Positions 26,701 to 35,555 of a stretch of DNA of 64,000 bases are shown in pieces. The translations under genes were made by a program, and so were the position numbers. Below the pieces are notes generated by a model. The model was given only the letters and a program-made list of their open reading frames with translations, was not told the origin of the DNA and did not search any database. The stretch's first letter is position 1, and the number at the start of each line of letters is the position of its first letter. Source of the stretch: Luteococcus peritonei (GTDB lineage: Bacteria > Actinomycetota > Actinomycetes > Propionibacteriales > Propionibacteriaceae); contig NZ_BAAAIX010000029.1 in assembly GCF_039526385.1 (NCBI RefSeq), positions 23,937 to 87,936 on the forward strand, in the 5' to 3' direction.

Positions 26701-27638
26701 CCGTAGGTGTTCCACACCTCGCGGGTGGCGGTGGCGAAGCGGGCGCCCAGCTCCGGTGGGCAGGCCTCGCCGCCGACGATCAGCAGCCGCACCCGGTCCA
26801 TCGCCTCGGTGGGCCACAGGCTGACCAGGGTGGGGACGGTGGAGACGATCGTGATCCGGTTGGCCACCAGCCACGGCCCCAGGTCCACGCCGGACTTCAC
26901 CAGGCTGCGGGGTGCGGGCACCAGGCAGGCGCCGTGCGCCCAGGCCAGCCACATCTCCTCGCAGCTGGCGTCGAAGGCGACGCTGAGCCCGGCCATCACC
27001 CGGTCGCCGGGACCCAGGGGCGAGGCCTGCAGGAAGAGCCGGGACTCGGCGTCGACGAAGGCGGCGGCGCTGCGGTGGCTGACGGCCACGCCCTTGGGCT
27101 TGCCGGTGGAGCCGGAGGTGAAGATCACCCAGCAGTCGTCGGTCAGTCCGGGTTCGGTGACCTGTTGCGGGGCGCGCGGGGAGGCCAGCCGGCTGGTGAG
27201 GACCAGGTCGGTGCCGATGACGGCGGCGGCCGCGGACTCCTCGAAGACGGTGCGGGCCCGCTCGTCGGGATCGTCGGCGTCCACCGGCACGTAGGCGGCT
27301 CCCGCCAGCAGGATGCCCATGATGGCGACGTAGAGGTCCGCGGTGCCCGAGGGGACCCGCACGCCGACCTTGTCCCCGCGGCCGATGCCCAGCGCTGCCA
27401 GCTCGGCGGCCACCTCCCCGGCGGCCTCGGCGAACTCGTCATAGGTGAGCACCTGCCCGCCGGCGTCCAGTGCCGGCTGGTCGCCGCAGCGCTCGCAGAC
27501 CTCGTCGAAGACCTCCACCAGGGTGCGCGGGGACGGCGCGCGCCGACCCGCCAGCAGCGGGTCGGCGACGGTCGACGAGGGAGGTTCTGCGGGAATCACC
27601 TGCCGGAGTATGCCCTGCTCAGGTGAACAATCCGCCAC
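23721..27638 (-). CDS. Pls/PosA-type single-module non-ribosomal peptide synthetase
   Basis: 1305 aa membrane NRPS. Order: adenylation domain (about 40-515; core motifs FTSGSTGKPKGVAVSH, NTYGPTEATV, YRSGDVV, GRADDQVKVGGRRIE, RTSGKIDRDAL); peptidyl carrier domain with FFTLGGGSLTA, pantetheine Ser552; then a Pls-type C-terminal region with about six transmembrane helices interleaved with left-handed beta-helix hexapeptide repeats (LGDGCSIESEVDL, VGREARIGARSTLVGGARVG). There is no condensation or thioesterase domain. In Streptomyces albulus this architecture (Pls) polymerises lysine; PosA-type relatives have no assigned product. The substrate is not predictable by eye. GTG 27638 lacks a good Shine-Dalgarno, so the start could be a few codons later. 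The neighbouring transferase and peptidase fit a biosynthetic locus. Confidence 0.93.
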   Translation of the reverse strand: MADCSPEQGILRQVIPAEPPSSTVADPLLAGRRAPSPRTLVEVFDEVCERCGDQPALDAGGQVLTYDEFAEAAGEVAAELAALGIGRGDKVGVRVPSGTADLYVAIMGILLAGAAYVPVDADDPDERARTVFEESAAAAVIGTDLVLTSRLASPRAPQQVTEPGLTDDCWVIFTSGSTGKPKGVAVSHRSAAAFVDAESRLFLQASPLGPGDRVMAGLSVAFDASCEEMWLAWAHGACLVPAPRSLVKSGVDLGPWLVANRITIVSTVPTLVSLWPTEAMDRVRLLIVGGEACPPELGARFATATREVWNTYGPTEATVVACAAQLDGTAPVRIGLPLDGWDLAVVDAEGRPVAEGEQGELIIGGVGLARYLDPDKDAEKYAPMPSLGWERAYRSGDVVVNDPAGLLFRGRADDQVKVGGRRIELGEIDSALLQLPGVQGAAAAVRRTASGNALIVGYLTVDESFDRAAGLARLRADMPAALVPRLAVVDDLPTRTSGKIDRDALPWPLPDAEGGDSDLTETGRWVAGIWRDVLGSRPTMPDEDFFTLGGGSLTAAQIVARVRERNPSVTVADVYEHPAIGDFAGWFDAQTSPSGRLNETVHPVPHKTQAGQLAALLGLRTISGLRWLFWLALGCRLAAELGWSLPVTALPVAPWWMLALAWALLVLPPGRLALSALAARIILRGIEPGEYPRGGKVHLRVWLAERVADELGAGLISGAGLVRWYARLLGCDVGRGIDLHAMPPITGHLALGDGCSIESEVDLSGHWIDGATLHLGHVTVGREARIGARSTLVGGARVGAGAEISPGSAVFGKVPAGEHWSGSPAVRIGQARGPWEARPPARQHWTWLYGLTGTGISLLPVLAVLVGAAVAWPALSASTTLAAALRTAALWLPLAGLVGYAALVVMVWAWIRLLGLGLRPGHHPVQGRQALQAWATMRLMDEARTWLFPLYAGAATTGWLRALGADMGKDAEASTVLMIPSMTTVGAGAFLADDTLIGGYELGGGWLRIERVKIGKGAFVGNSGMAAPGRKVPKRSLVAVLSAAPRRAKAKAGASWVGSPPEKLRRVENAGDAERTYAPPRRLRIARGIVESCRVLALLTHLAIHLVGAAALLWLAHRIGWWAAALAGGAVLLACGAVAVGFAVAAKWLLVGRWRPSEHPLWSSFVWRGELADTFVESVAVPWLLRWIPGTPLLNLYFRSMGARIGRGVWCETYWLPEHDLIHLAQGATVNKGCVVQTHLFHDRVLSMDTVTLGRGATLGPNSVILPASTLGEHATVGPVSLVMRGESVPDKTRWIGNPIGPWED

Positions 27639-27685
27639 GACAGGCCAACGGCCGAGATGACACCGTCCGGGCCGCTCGGGCCGGC

Positions 27686-28488
<803 letters not shown>

Positions 28489-28492
<4 letters not shown>

Positions 28493-29973
28493 CGGGCCAC
28501 ATGCCTTCCGAGTCGGTTCTCGAGGCTGGTCTGGATGGTGCTCAGCACCAGGCAGATGCCCCAGTAGATGAGGGCGGCGACGCCGTAGAGCTCCAGGAAG
28601 GCGCCGCTGGGGGCGGCCGCGATCTGGGCCCGACGGAACATCTCGGTCACCAGGATGCTGGAGGCCAGCGAGGTGTCCTTGACCAGCGAGATCAGGGTGT
28701 TCGACAGCGGCGGCACGGCCACCCGGCCGGCCTGCGGCAGGATCACGCGACGCAGGGCGGTGGCGCGGTCCATGCCGATGGTGCTGGCCGCCTCCCACTG
28801 GCCCTGCGGCACCGAGAGGATCGCGGAGCGGATGATCTCGGCGGCATAGGCCGCCACGTTCAGGCTGAAGGCGATCACGGCGGCGGGCCAGGGGCTCAGC
28901 CGCAGCCCGAGCTGGGGCAGGCCGAAGAAGATCAGGAAGAGCTGCACCAGCAGCGGCGTGCCCCGGAAGAGGCTGACGAAGGCGCGCGCCGGCCATTCCA
29001 GCAGCCGGTTGGCCGAGAGCCGCGCCAGGGCCACCAGCAGGGCGAGCACCAGGCCCAGCAGGAAGCTGATGGCAGCCAGCGGGATGGTGGCGGTGACCAC
29101 GGCCTTGAGCATCGGGCCGATGTTCTGCCCGATCACGGTCCAGGTGGACGGTGCGGTGGCCTCGACGCCGAAGTAGCGGTCGTAGATGGTCTTGGCGGTG
29201 CCGTCGGACTCCATCGTGGAGATGATCTCGTCCACCGGACCCGTGATCCCGGCGCCCTTCTTGGTGGCGAAGACGCTCTCGGAGACGTCGGGGGTCTCCG
29301 CGACGATCTTGAGCCCCGAGTCAGGGTGGGTGCTCAGGAAGTTGCGCACCGCCAGCTCGTCATTGACCAGGGCGTCGACGCGGCCCTGGGTGACCAGGTC
29401 GGCCGCCTTGTCCATGGCGTCGACGGCCACCACCTGGGCACCGTAGCGCTTGGCCACCGCGGCCCAGCTGGAGGTGATGTTCTGCGCCGAGGAGCGTCCC
29501 TTGAGGTCCTCCAGCTTCGTGATGCGCGAGTCGTCATCCTTGACCACGACGACGCCGCGGGTGGTGACATAGGGCCTGGTCAGGTCGTACCGGGCGGCGC
29601 GCTCCGGGTTCTTGGTGACCTGGTTGGCGATGATGTCGATCCGGCCGGAGTCCAGGGCGGCGAACATCGAGTCCCACGGGGTCTCGACGTACTCCACCTC
29701 CACGCCGAGGCGTCGGGCCACCTCGTCGAAGTAGTCGATGTCGTAGCCGGTGAGCTTGCTGCCCTGGTGGAAGCTGAAGGGCGGGTAGACGCCCTCGGTG
29801 CCCACCCGCAGGGTGCTGGGCAGCTCGGCCGGGCGTGGGGCGGGCGGCGGTGCGGCCAGGGCGGCGCCGCCCGCGCCGGGCAGGGCCAGCACCAGGGTCA
29901 CCAGGGCCAGCAGTGCCGCCCAGGCCGCCCGTGCGCGGCTCCTCGACCCGGCAGGGGGTGGGGTCTGCGTCAT
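28489..29973 (-). CDS. Fused amino-acid binding protein and ABC permease
   Basis: 494 aa. A signal/anchor segment (about 13-40) is followed by an SBP_bac_3 domain (about 53-275: LRVGTEGVYPPFSFHQGSKLTGYDIDYF cut as a polar amino-acid receptor), then a His/Glu/Gln-type permease (about 285-490; EAA loop around QWEAASTIGMDRATALRRVILPQA). The fusion puts receptor and translocator in one chain, as in GlnP-type systems. With the overlapping ATPase gene it completes an importer. ATG 29973 is 6 nt from TAGTCT. Specific substrate unknown. Confidence 0.92.
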
Positions 29974-29985
29974 GCGCGAAGACTA
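29974..29985 (-). promoter_or_regulatory. Leaderless-type -10 box for the amino-acid transporter operon
   Basis: Minus-strand TAGTCT (29985-29980), 6 nt, then ATG at 29973. Confidence 0.5.
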
Positions 29986-30122
29986 GGTGGCTGGCCGGCG
30001 TGCTTCCCCACCATGTCAGGAATCGGACGCGGTGCTCAGCCGACCCGCGCCTGGTCATTCGCCGGGGCTGGAGCTCCCCTCCTCGCTCGGGTAGTGGGCT
30101 CTGGCTGCGGGACCGCTCGCCA

Positions 30123-30378
30123 CGTCGCGCTGCAGAACCCACGTCGCGCCACAAGAGACCACCTCGCGCTGCTGAAATCCACCACGCGCCACAAGAGACC
30201 ACCTCGCGCCTGAAGAGCAACCTTGCGCCCTGCATTACGCGCGCAACGTTGCATTCCGGGCGCGACGTGACATACGGAGCGCAACGTCACCCATGGGCGC
30301 GGGATGCCAGCCGGGGCGAGGTGACAGGCCGGGCGCGACGTCACGCGTCGGGCGCGAGGGCACATTCCGGACGCGATG
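30123..30378. repeat. Phased array A: six forward then about eight reverse copies of a 10-bp motif
   Basis: This fills most of the 445-bp gap between the transporter and the M16 peptidase. Forward units resembling CGTCGCGCYR start at 30123, 30142, 30162, 30182, 30202 and about 30222. Reverse-complement units resembling RGGCGCGACG start near 30239, 30258, 30277, 30295, 30313, 30331, 30350 and 30369. The period is 18-20 bp. CACGTCGCGC at 30121 and GCGCGACGTG at 30260 are exact reverse complements. Spacers are 8-10 nt and only partly conserved. Nothing in it looks coding. It is the same architecture as the arrays at 37.65-37.96 kb and 59.35-59.45 kb. Confidence 0.75.
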
Positions 30379-30418
30379 TCGCATGCCGGGGCCACGGATC
30401 ATTCCCGGCGCCGTGCCC

Positions 30419-31693
30419 TCAGCCGACGGAATTCCAGTGCTCCCGGAGCCGGTGCGCCGCGCCACGCGGGGCGGCCGCCCCCGCCATGCTGACCACGGGC
30501 GGCTGGGCCAGCACCTCGCGGGCCAGGGCGTTGACCTGGTCCAGGGTGACGGCACGGAAGGCGTCGAGCATCTCGTCGAGGCTGCGGGTCTCCCCCGCCA
30601 GTTCCGCCGCGCCCAGCCGGCTCATCCGGGAACCGGGGTTCTCGTAGTGCAGGATGCTCTGCCCCACCAGCTGGCCCTTGGCGGCCTCCAGCTCGTCGGC
30701 GGTGATGCCCTGGTCGCGGACCTCGCCGACGATGCGGACCACCACGTCCATGATCTCGGCCGTCCGCTCGGGCAGGGCCTGCCAGTCGATGGTCAGCAGC
30801 CCGGCATCGCTCCAGGCCGACTCGGAGCAGTCGATGGTGTAGGCCAGCGCCCGTCGCTCGCGCACCTCCAGGAAGAGCCGTGAGCTCATCCCACCGCCCA
30901 GCGCGACGGCCAGCAGCGCCAGCGCCTCGCGACGCGGGTCCAGGGTGCCGAAGGTCTCGAAGCCCAGCACCACGGAGGTCTGGGAGAGGTCATTGCTCCG
31001 CAACCGCACCGGCCGCCGGACCGCAGGACGCGCCGGCTCCCGTGGTGCCGGGGAGTCACCGGCCAGCGCCGCGTCGAAGCCGGCCAGCTCGGCGCACAGC
31101 TTGTCGTGGTCCACCTCGCCCACCGCGGCCACCACGATCCGGCCGCTGGCGTAACTGCGTCGCCAGTAGTCACGCACGCGCTGGGTGCTCATCCGGCGGA
31201 TCGAGGTGGACGAGCCGATCACCGTCGGCGCCAACGTGGTGCCGTCGAAGAGGGCGGCGATGGCCCCCTCGATGGCCACCTCGGAGGGGTCGTCGTCGTG
31301 CATGGCGATCTCGTCCAGGATCACCTCGCGCTCGATTCCCAGGTCTGCCGACCTCACCAGTGAGCGGGAGAGCATGTCGGTCAGCACGTCGAGCGCGGTG
31401 CCGGACTGGTCCGCGAGCACCCGGGCATGGAAGCAGGTGTACTCGCGGGTGGTGTAGGCATTCAGGTCCCCGCCGAAGCGCTCGACGACCGCGGAGATCT
31501 CCTCCGCGGTACGGCTGGGGGTGCCCTTGAAGAGCACGTGCTCCAGGAAGTGGCTGGCACCGTGCTCGCCGGGGCCCTCGTCGCGGGAGCCGACGCCGAC
31601 GAAGATGCCGACGTTGAAGGCGCGGGCACCGGGGACGTGCTCGGTGACCACGCGCACCCCGTGGGGCAGGGTGCTTCGTCGGGTGGGGTTCAT
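30419..31693 (-). CDS. M16-family zinc peptidase (processing-peptidase-like)
   Basis: 424 aa pitrilysin/M16 domain pair. Inverted zinc motif HFLEH (His48, Glu51, His52), with the downstream acidic ligand region in LGIEREVILDEIAMHDDDP, and the C-terminal half-domain with GGGMSSRLFLEVRERRALAYTI. ATG 31693 was chosen from AAGGA 4 nt upstream and the conserved NPTRRSTLPHGVRVVTE. It follows pnp in the same direction after 75 bp, the standard actinobacterial pair. Confidence 0.95.
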   Translation of the reverse strand: MNPTRRSTLPHGVRVVTEHVPGARAFNVGIFVGVGSRDEGPGEHGASHFLEHVLFKGTPSRTAEEISAVVERFGGDLNAYTTREYTCFHARVLADQSGTALDVLTDMLSRSLVRSADLGIEREVILDEIAMHDDDPSEVAIEGAIAALFDGTTLAPTVIGSSTSIRRMSTQRVRDYWRRSYASGRIVVAAVGEVDHDKLCAELAGFDAALAGDSPAPREPARPAVRRPVRLRSNDLSQTSVVLGFETFGTLDPRREALALLAVALGGGMSSRLFLEVRERRALAYTIDCSESAWSDAGLLTIDWQALPERTAEIMDVVVRIVGEVRDQGITADELEAAKGQLVGQSILHYENPGSRMSRLGAAELAGETRSLDEMLDAFRAVTLDQVNALAREVLAQPPVVSMAGAAAPRGAAHRLREHWNSVG

Positions 31694-31768
31694 GGAATCC
31701 TTCGGGAATGGCCACGGCCACGCCACCCGGGGGTGGCGTGGCCGTGAGGGTGTCTCAGGCGAGCGTGA

Positions 31769-33985
31769 TCACTCGGCCGCGGGGGCCTCAGCCTCGTCGG
31801 CCTTGGCCTCCTCGGTGACGGGGATGAGCGAGAGCTTGCCGCGCTCGTCCACCTCGTTGATCTCCACCTGCAGCTTCTGGCCGACGCTCAGCACGTCCTC
31901 GACGGCCTCGACGCGCTGGTTGTTGTTCAGCGGCTTCATCTTGCTGATGTGCAGCAGGCCGTCCTTGCCGGGCAGCAGGGAGATGAAGGCACCGAAGGCG
32001 GTCAGCTTGACGACCGTGCCCAGGTAGCGCTCCCCCTTCTCCGGCATGGTCGGGTTGGCGATGCCGTTGATCATCGAGCGAGCAGCCTCGGCGGAGGTGC
32101 CGTTGTCGGCGCCGATGTAGATGGTGCCGTCGTCCTCGATCGAGATGTCCGCACCGGTCTCGTCCTGGATCTGGTGGATCATCTTGCCCTTCGGGCCGAT
32201 GACCTCGCCGATCTTGTCGACGGGGATCTTCACCGTGATGATCCGGGGAGCGTACTGGCTCATCTCGTCCGGGCCGTCGATGGCCTCGCCCATGACCTCG
32301 AGGAGGGTGTGGCGGGCCTCGCGGGCCTGCAGCAGCGCACCGGCCAGCACGTCGGCGGGGATGCCGTTGAGCTTGGTGTCGAGCTGCAGGGCGGTGACGA
32401 ACTCGCTGGTGCCGGCCACCTTGAAGTCCATGTCACCCAGGGCGTCCTCCGCGCCGAGGATGTCGGTGAGGGCCACGTAGCGGACCTCTCCGTCGATCTC
32501 CTCGCTCATCAGGCCCATGGCGATGCCGGCGACGGGGGCCTTGAGCGGCACACCGGCGTTCAGCAGGCTCATGGTGGAGGCGCAGACCGAGCCCATCGAG
32601 GTGGAGCCATTGGAGCCCAGCGCCTCGGAGACCTGGCGGATCGCGTAGGGGAACTCCTCGTGGGTGGGCAGCACGGGCACCAGGGCGCGCTCGGCGAGCG
32701 CGCCGTGGCCGATCTCACGGCGCTTGGGCGAACCCACGCGGCCGGTCTCACCGGTGGAGTACGGCGGGAAGTTGTAGTTGTGCATGTAGCGCTTGGACGT
32801 CTCGGGGTTGAGGGTGTCCAGCTTCTGCTCCATGCCCAGCATGTTCAGGGTGGAGACGCCCAGGATCTGGGTCTCGCCACGCTGGAACAGGGCCGAGCCG
32901 TGCACGCGGGGCAGGACGCCGACCTCGGCGGACAGGGTGCGGATGTCGCGCACGCCGCGGCCGTCGATGCGGACCTGCTCGGTGAGGGTGCGGTGACGCA
33001 CGATCTTCTTGGTCAGTGCCTTGAAGGCAGCGCTGAGCTGGCCCTCACGGCCGGCGAAGGCCTCGGCATTGTCCTCGGTGAGGCGCTGGCGCAGGGCGTG
33101 GGTGGCGTCGTCGCGCTCCTGCTTGCCGGCGATCTGCATGGCCTTGGCCAGCTCGTCGGAGACCGACTGCACGGCCTCCCAGGCGTCATCCTCGTACTCC
33201 TTGAAGACCGGGAAGTCGTAGGTCTCCTTGGGCATCTGGCTGGCCAGCTCCACCTGCGCATCGCACAGCGCCTTGATGAAGGGCTTGGAGGCCTCGAGGC
33301 CCTGGGCCACGACCTCCTCGGTGGGGGCGGTGCGACCGGAGCGCACCAGCTCCCAGGTGGCCTCGGTGGACTCGGCCTCGACCATCATGATGGCGACGTC
33401 GCCGTCGCTCAGCACGCGGCCGGCCACCACCATGGCGAAGGTGGCGTCCTTGAGCTGCTCCACGGTGGGGAAGCAGACCCACTGCTTGTCGATCAGCGCG
33501 ACGCGCACGCCACCGATCGGGCCGCTGAAGGGCAGGCCGGCGATCTGGGTGGACATGGAGGCGGCGTTGATGGCCACGACGTCGTAGTAGACCTCGGGGT
33601 TGAGGGCCATGACGGTGACGACCACCTGGACCTCGTTGCGCAGGCCCTTGACGAAGGACGGACGCAGCGGACGGTCGATCAGGCGGCAGGCCAGGATGGC
33701 GCCCTCGCTGGGGCGGCCCTCGCGGCGGAAGAAGGAGCCGGGGATGCGGCCCGCGGCGTACATGCGCTCCTCGACGTCCACCGTCAGCGGGAAGAAGTCG
33801 ATGGACTCGCGCGGGGTCTTCTGGGCGGTGGTGGCGCTCAGCAGCATGGTGTCGCCGTCCAGGTAGACGGCGGCGGAGCCGTCGGCCTGCTGGGCCAGCA
33901 CGCCGGCCTCGAAACGGACGGTGTGCTTGCCGAAGGAGCCATTGTCGATGACGGCTTCGGCGAACTTCAGGTCGGGTCCCTCCAC
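31769..33985 (-). CDS. pnp: Polyribonucleotide nucleotidyltransferase (PNPase)
   Basis: 3'-5' phosphorolytic exoribonuclease and polymerase in mRNA decay. 738 aa: two RNase PH-like cores (FFRREGRPSEGAIL and ALGSNGSTSMGSVC), an alpha-helical linker, a KH domain (KIPVDKIGEVIGPKGKMIHQIQ) and a C-terminal S1 domain (GTVVKLTAFGAFISLLPGKDGLLHIS). GTG 33985 has AAGGAG 5 nt upstream. A 425-bp gap with strong hairpins separates it from rpsO. Confidence 0.98.
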   Translation of the reverse strand: MEGPDLKFAEAVIDNGSFGKHTVRFEAGVLAQQADGSAAVYLDGDTMLLSATTAQKTPRESIDFFPLTVDVEERMYAAGRIPGSFFRREGRPSEGAILACRLIDRPLRPSFVKGLRNEVQVVVTVMALNPEVYYDVVAINAASMSTQIAGLPFSGPIGGVRVALIDKQWVCFPTVEQLKDATFAMVVAGRVLSDGDVAIMMVEAESTEATWELVRSGRTAPTEEVVAQGLEASKPFIKALCDAQVELASQMPKETYDFPVFKEYEDDAWEAVQSVSDELAKAMQIAGKQERDDATHALRQRLTEDNAEAFAGREGQLSAAFKALTKKIVRHRTLTEQVRIDGRGVRDIRTLSAEVGVLPRVHGSALFQRGETQILGVSTLNMLGMEQKLDTLNPETSKRYMHNYNFPPYSTGETGRVGSPKRREIGHGALAERALVPVLPTHEEFPYAIRQVSEALGSNGSTSMGSVCASTMSLLNAGVPLKAPVAGIAMGLMSEEIDGEVRYVALTDILGAEDALGDMDFKVAGTSEFVTALQLDTKLNGIPADVLAGALLQAREARHTLLEVMGEAIDGPDEMSQYAPRIITVKIPVDKIGEVIGPKGKMIHQIQDETGADISIEDDGTIYIGADNGTSAEAARSMINGIANPTMPEKGERYLGTVVKLTAFGAFISLLPGKDGLLHISKMKPLNNNQRVEAVEDVLSVGQKLQVEINEVDERGKLSLIPVTEEAKADEAEAPAAE

Positions 33986-34410
33986 GGGGACTCCTTTCTC
34001 TTGTGCGGGCAACACCCACACCCATCGACAGTGTCTGCCCCTGCGGGGCGCGGACGGGTCCGGGACGCTCTCGTCCCGGGACAAGGGCCCGATGGCCCTG
34101 CTGTCGGCCGGCCATCTGCCGGTCTTCGATCGAGGCTCACGGGGCGGCTGCGTCGGTGACGCACGACCCGAGAACCACTACCGAGGACCAGACGAGCATG
34201 GTCGCGGTCTGGGTGGTGCCTGCGTGGTACGGAAGATTCTGTTGTCGGCCCACGGCTGCGGGCCACCTCCACCATACCTGCCACAGCCGACAAAGGTGAC
34301 GAACCGGTGCTCGGGCGTGGGAGGGGCAGGCGGGGACGGCAGAGGGGGAGCGACCCGAAGGCCACTCCCCCTCTGTCCCGCGACGAGCCGCCAGGCGCGC
34401 CGGGCTGCGA
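33986..34410 (-). other. Long rpsO-pnp intergenic region (probable pnp leader)
   Basis: 425 bp without a gene. At the rpsO end is a strong terminator (34340-34375). A possible -10 TATGGT lies at 34276-34271 on the minus strand, which would give a pnp leader near 280 nt. Within it are GC-rich inverted repeats, notably around 34059-34081 (CGGGACG/CGTCCCG arms) and GCCCC/GGGGC near 34038-34049. The layout suits post-transcriptional control of pnp, as known in enterobacteria, but no homologous element is recognisable. Confidence 0.4.
34340..34375. terminator. rpsO terminator hairpin
   Basis: CAGAGGGGGAG (34340-34350) pairs with CTCCCCCTCTG (34365-34375), loop 14 nt, starting about 36 bp past the rpsO stop on the minus strand. 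Confidence 0.8.
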
Positions 34411-34674
34411 TCAGCGACGCAGGCCCAGGCGGGCGATGAGCTCGCGGTAGTGCTCGATGTCGTTCTTGGCGACGTAGTTGAGCAGACGGCGGCGCTGGCC
34501 GACCATCAGCATCAGGCCGCGACGGCTGTGGTGGTCACCCTTGTGCTGCTTCAGGTGCTCGGTGAGGTGCGAGATGCGCTTGCTGAGCAGCGCGATCTGC
34601 ACGTCGGGAGAGCCGGTGTCGCCAGGAGCGGTCGCGTACTCTTCGATGATCTTCTTCTTCTCGGCAGCGTCCAT
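34411..34674 (-). CDS. rpsO: 30S ribosomal protein S15
   Basis: 87 aa. EYATAPGDTGSPDVQIALLSKRI and HHSRRGLMLMVGQRRRLLNYV are the conserved S15 core that binds helices 20-22 of 16S rRNA. ATG 34674 has AAGGAG 7 nt upstream. The gene is followed by its own terminator and then pnp. Confidence 0.98.
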   Translation of the reverse strand: MDAAEKKKIIEEYATAPGDTGSPDVQIALLSKRISHLTEHLKQHKGDHHSRRGLMLMVGQRRRLLNYVAKNDIEHYRELIARLGLRR

Positions 34675-34981
34675 GACGATGCTCCTTCCGGTTTCCCGTT
34701 GCGCGGCGCCCCCGGCCTGAGGCCTGCACGTCCGGTGCATGGGGGCTCTTTGGGAGCCGCGGCCGATCTAACGGCAACGCCCCACCCTAGCAGTCCGGCC
34801 GCACCCCGGCCCAATCGAGCCGGTCCCACCGCGACCGTCGCGCAGCCCCCGACGGCGTCTCAGCGAAAGATCGGTTCACCCGCTGTTTCCCCTGTGGTGC
34901 TTGACTGAGGCCCGTCGACGCCAGCACTGTGTGTCACCGAATCCCGCACGGGCCGTCGACCTCACGCTGAAGGAGCACTAC
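34675..34981. other. Divergent gap with the rpsO leader
   Basis: 307 bp. On the minus strand TAGGGT (34789-34784) is a good -10, implying an rpsO leader of roughly 100 nt. That leader can form small hairpins (GGCTC/GAGCC; TGCAC/GTGCA around 34727-34741), the sort of structure S15 uses for autoregulation elsewhere; this is inference. Rightward, TTGACT at 34901 could be a -35 for the GNAT gene, but its -10 is poor. Confidence 0.4.
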
Positions 34982-35467
34982 ATGAGCAGCAATGTCACCG
35001 TCCGTCGGGCGGAGCAGGCAGACCTGGAGAACCTGCGCAGCAATGAGCCGCGCCCCGAGCAGAAGCTGGCCGACAAGCGCTTCGAGGAGATGACCGCAGG
35101 TACCGGCATCCTCGCCGTCGCCGAGGTGGACGGGCAGCTCGCCGGCAGCGGTTACCTGGACTTCGTCGACGCCGAACTGCAGCCCGAGGTGAAGAACCTG
35201 TGGGTCTACCCCGCCTTCCGCCGGCAGGGCGCCGGCCAGGCGCTGTGGACCTGGCTCGAGGAGCAGGCCCGCGAGGCCGGCCACACCGAGGTCTTCCTGG
35301 CGGTGGACCCCAACAACTCCAAGGCACTGCCGCTGTTCGTCAACCTGGGCTACTCCGCCACCGGCGACCACCTGATGGTGGACGACCCCGACACCCACCA
35401 GGTGGTGGATCCCGAGCAGGTGAGCAACCACTACGCGATCTACCGCAAGAGCCTCACCATGAACTGA
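34982..35467 (+). CDS. GNAT-family N-acetyltransferase
   Basis: 161 aa single GNAT domain: strand LAVAEVDGQLAGSGYLDFV, then the acetyl-CoA motif A with VKNLWVYPAFRRQGAGQALWTWLEEQA (RRQGAG matches the R/Q-x-x-G-x-G/A loop), and EVFLAVDPNNSKALPLFVNLGY typical of motif B. AAGGAG lies 6 nt before ATG 34982. Substrate unknown. Convergent with ribF across a strong bidirectional hairpin. Confidence 0.88.
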   Translation: MSSNVTVRRAEQADLENLRSNEPRPEQKLADKRFEEMTAGTGILAVAEVDGQLAGSGYLDFVDAELQPEVKNLWVYPAFRRQGAGQALWTWLEEQAREAGHTEVFLAVDPNNSKALPLFVNLGYSATGDHLMVDDPDTHQVVDPEQVSNHYAIYRKSLTMN

Positions 35468-35484
35468 CCTCGCAGAGTGCGCAG

Positions 35485-35519
35485 CAGTGCCCGGACCCCA
35501 TGTGGGGTGCCGGGCACTG
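35485..35519. terminator. Bidirectional hairpin between the GNAT gene and ribF
   Basis: CAGTGCCCGG (35485-35494) pairs with CCGGGCACTG (35510-35519), with an inner CCCC/GGGG stem around ATGT. Placed between the stops of convergent genes. Confidence 0.8.
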
Positions 35520-35555
35520 TTCGTTGCGGGAGCGTCGTGGCGCCGGGGGCGCGAC

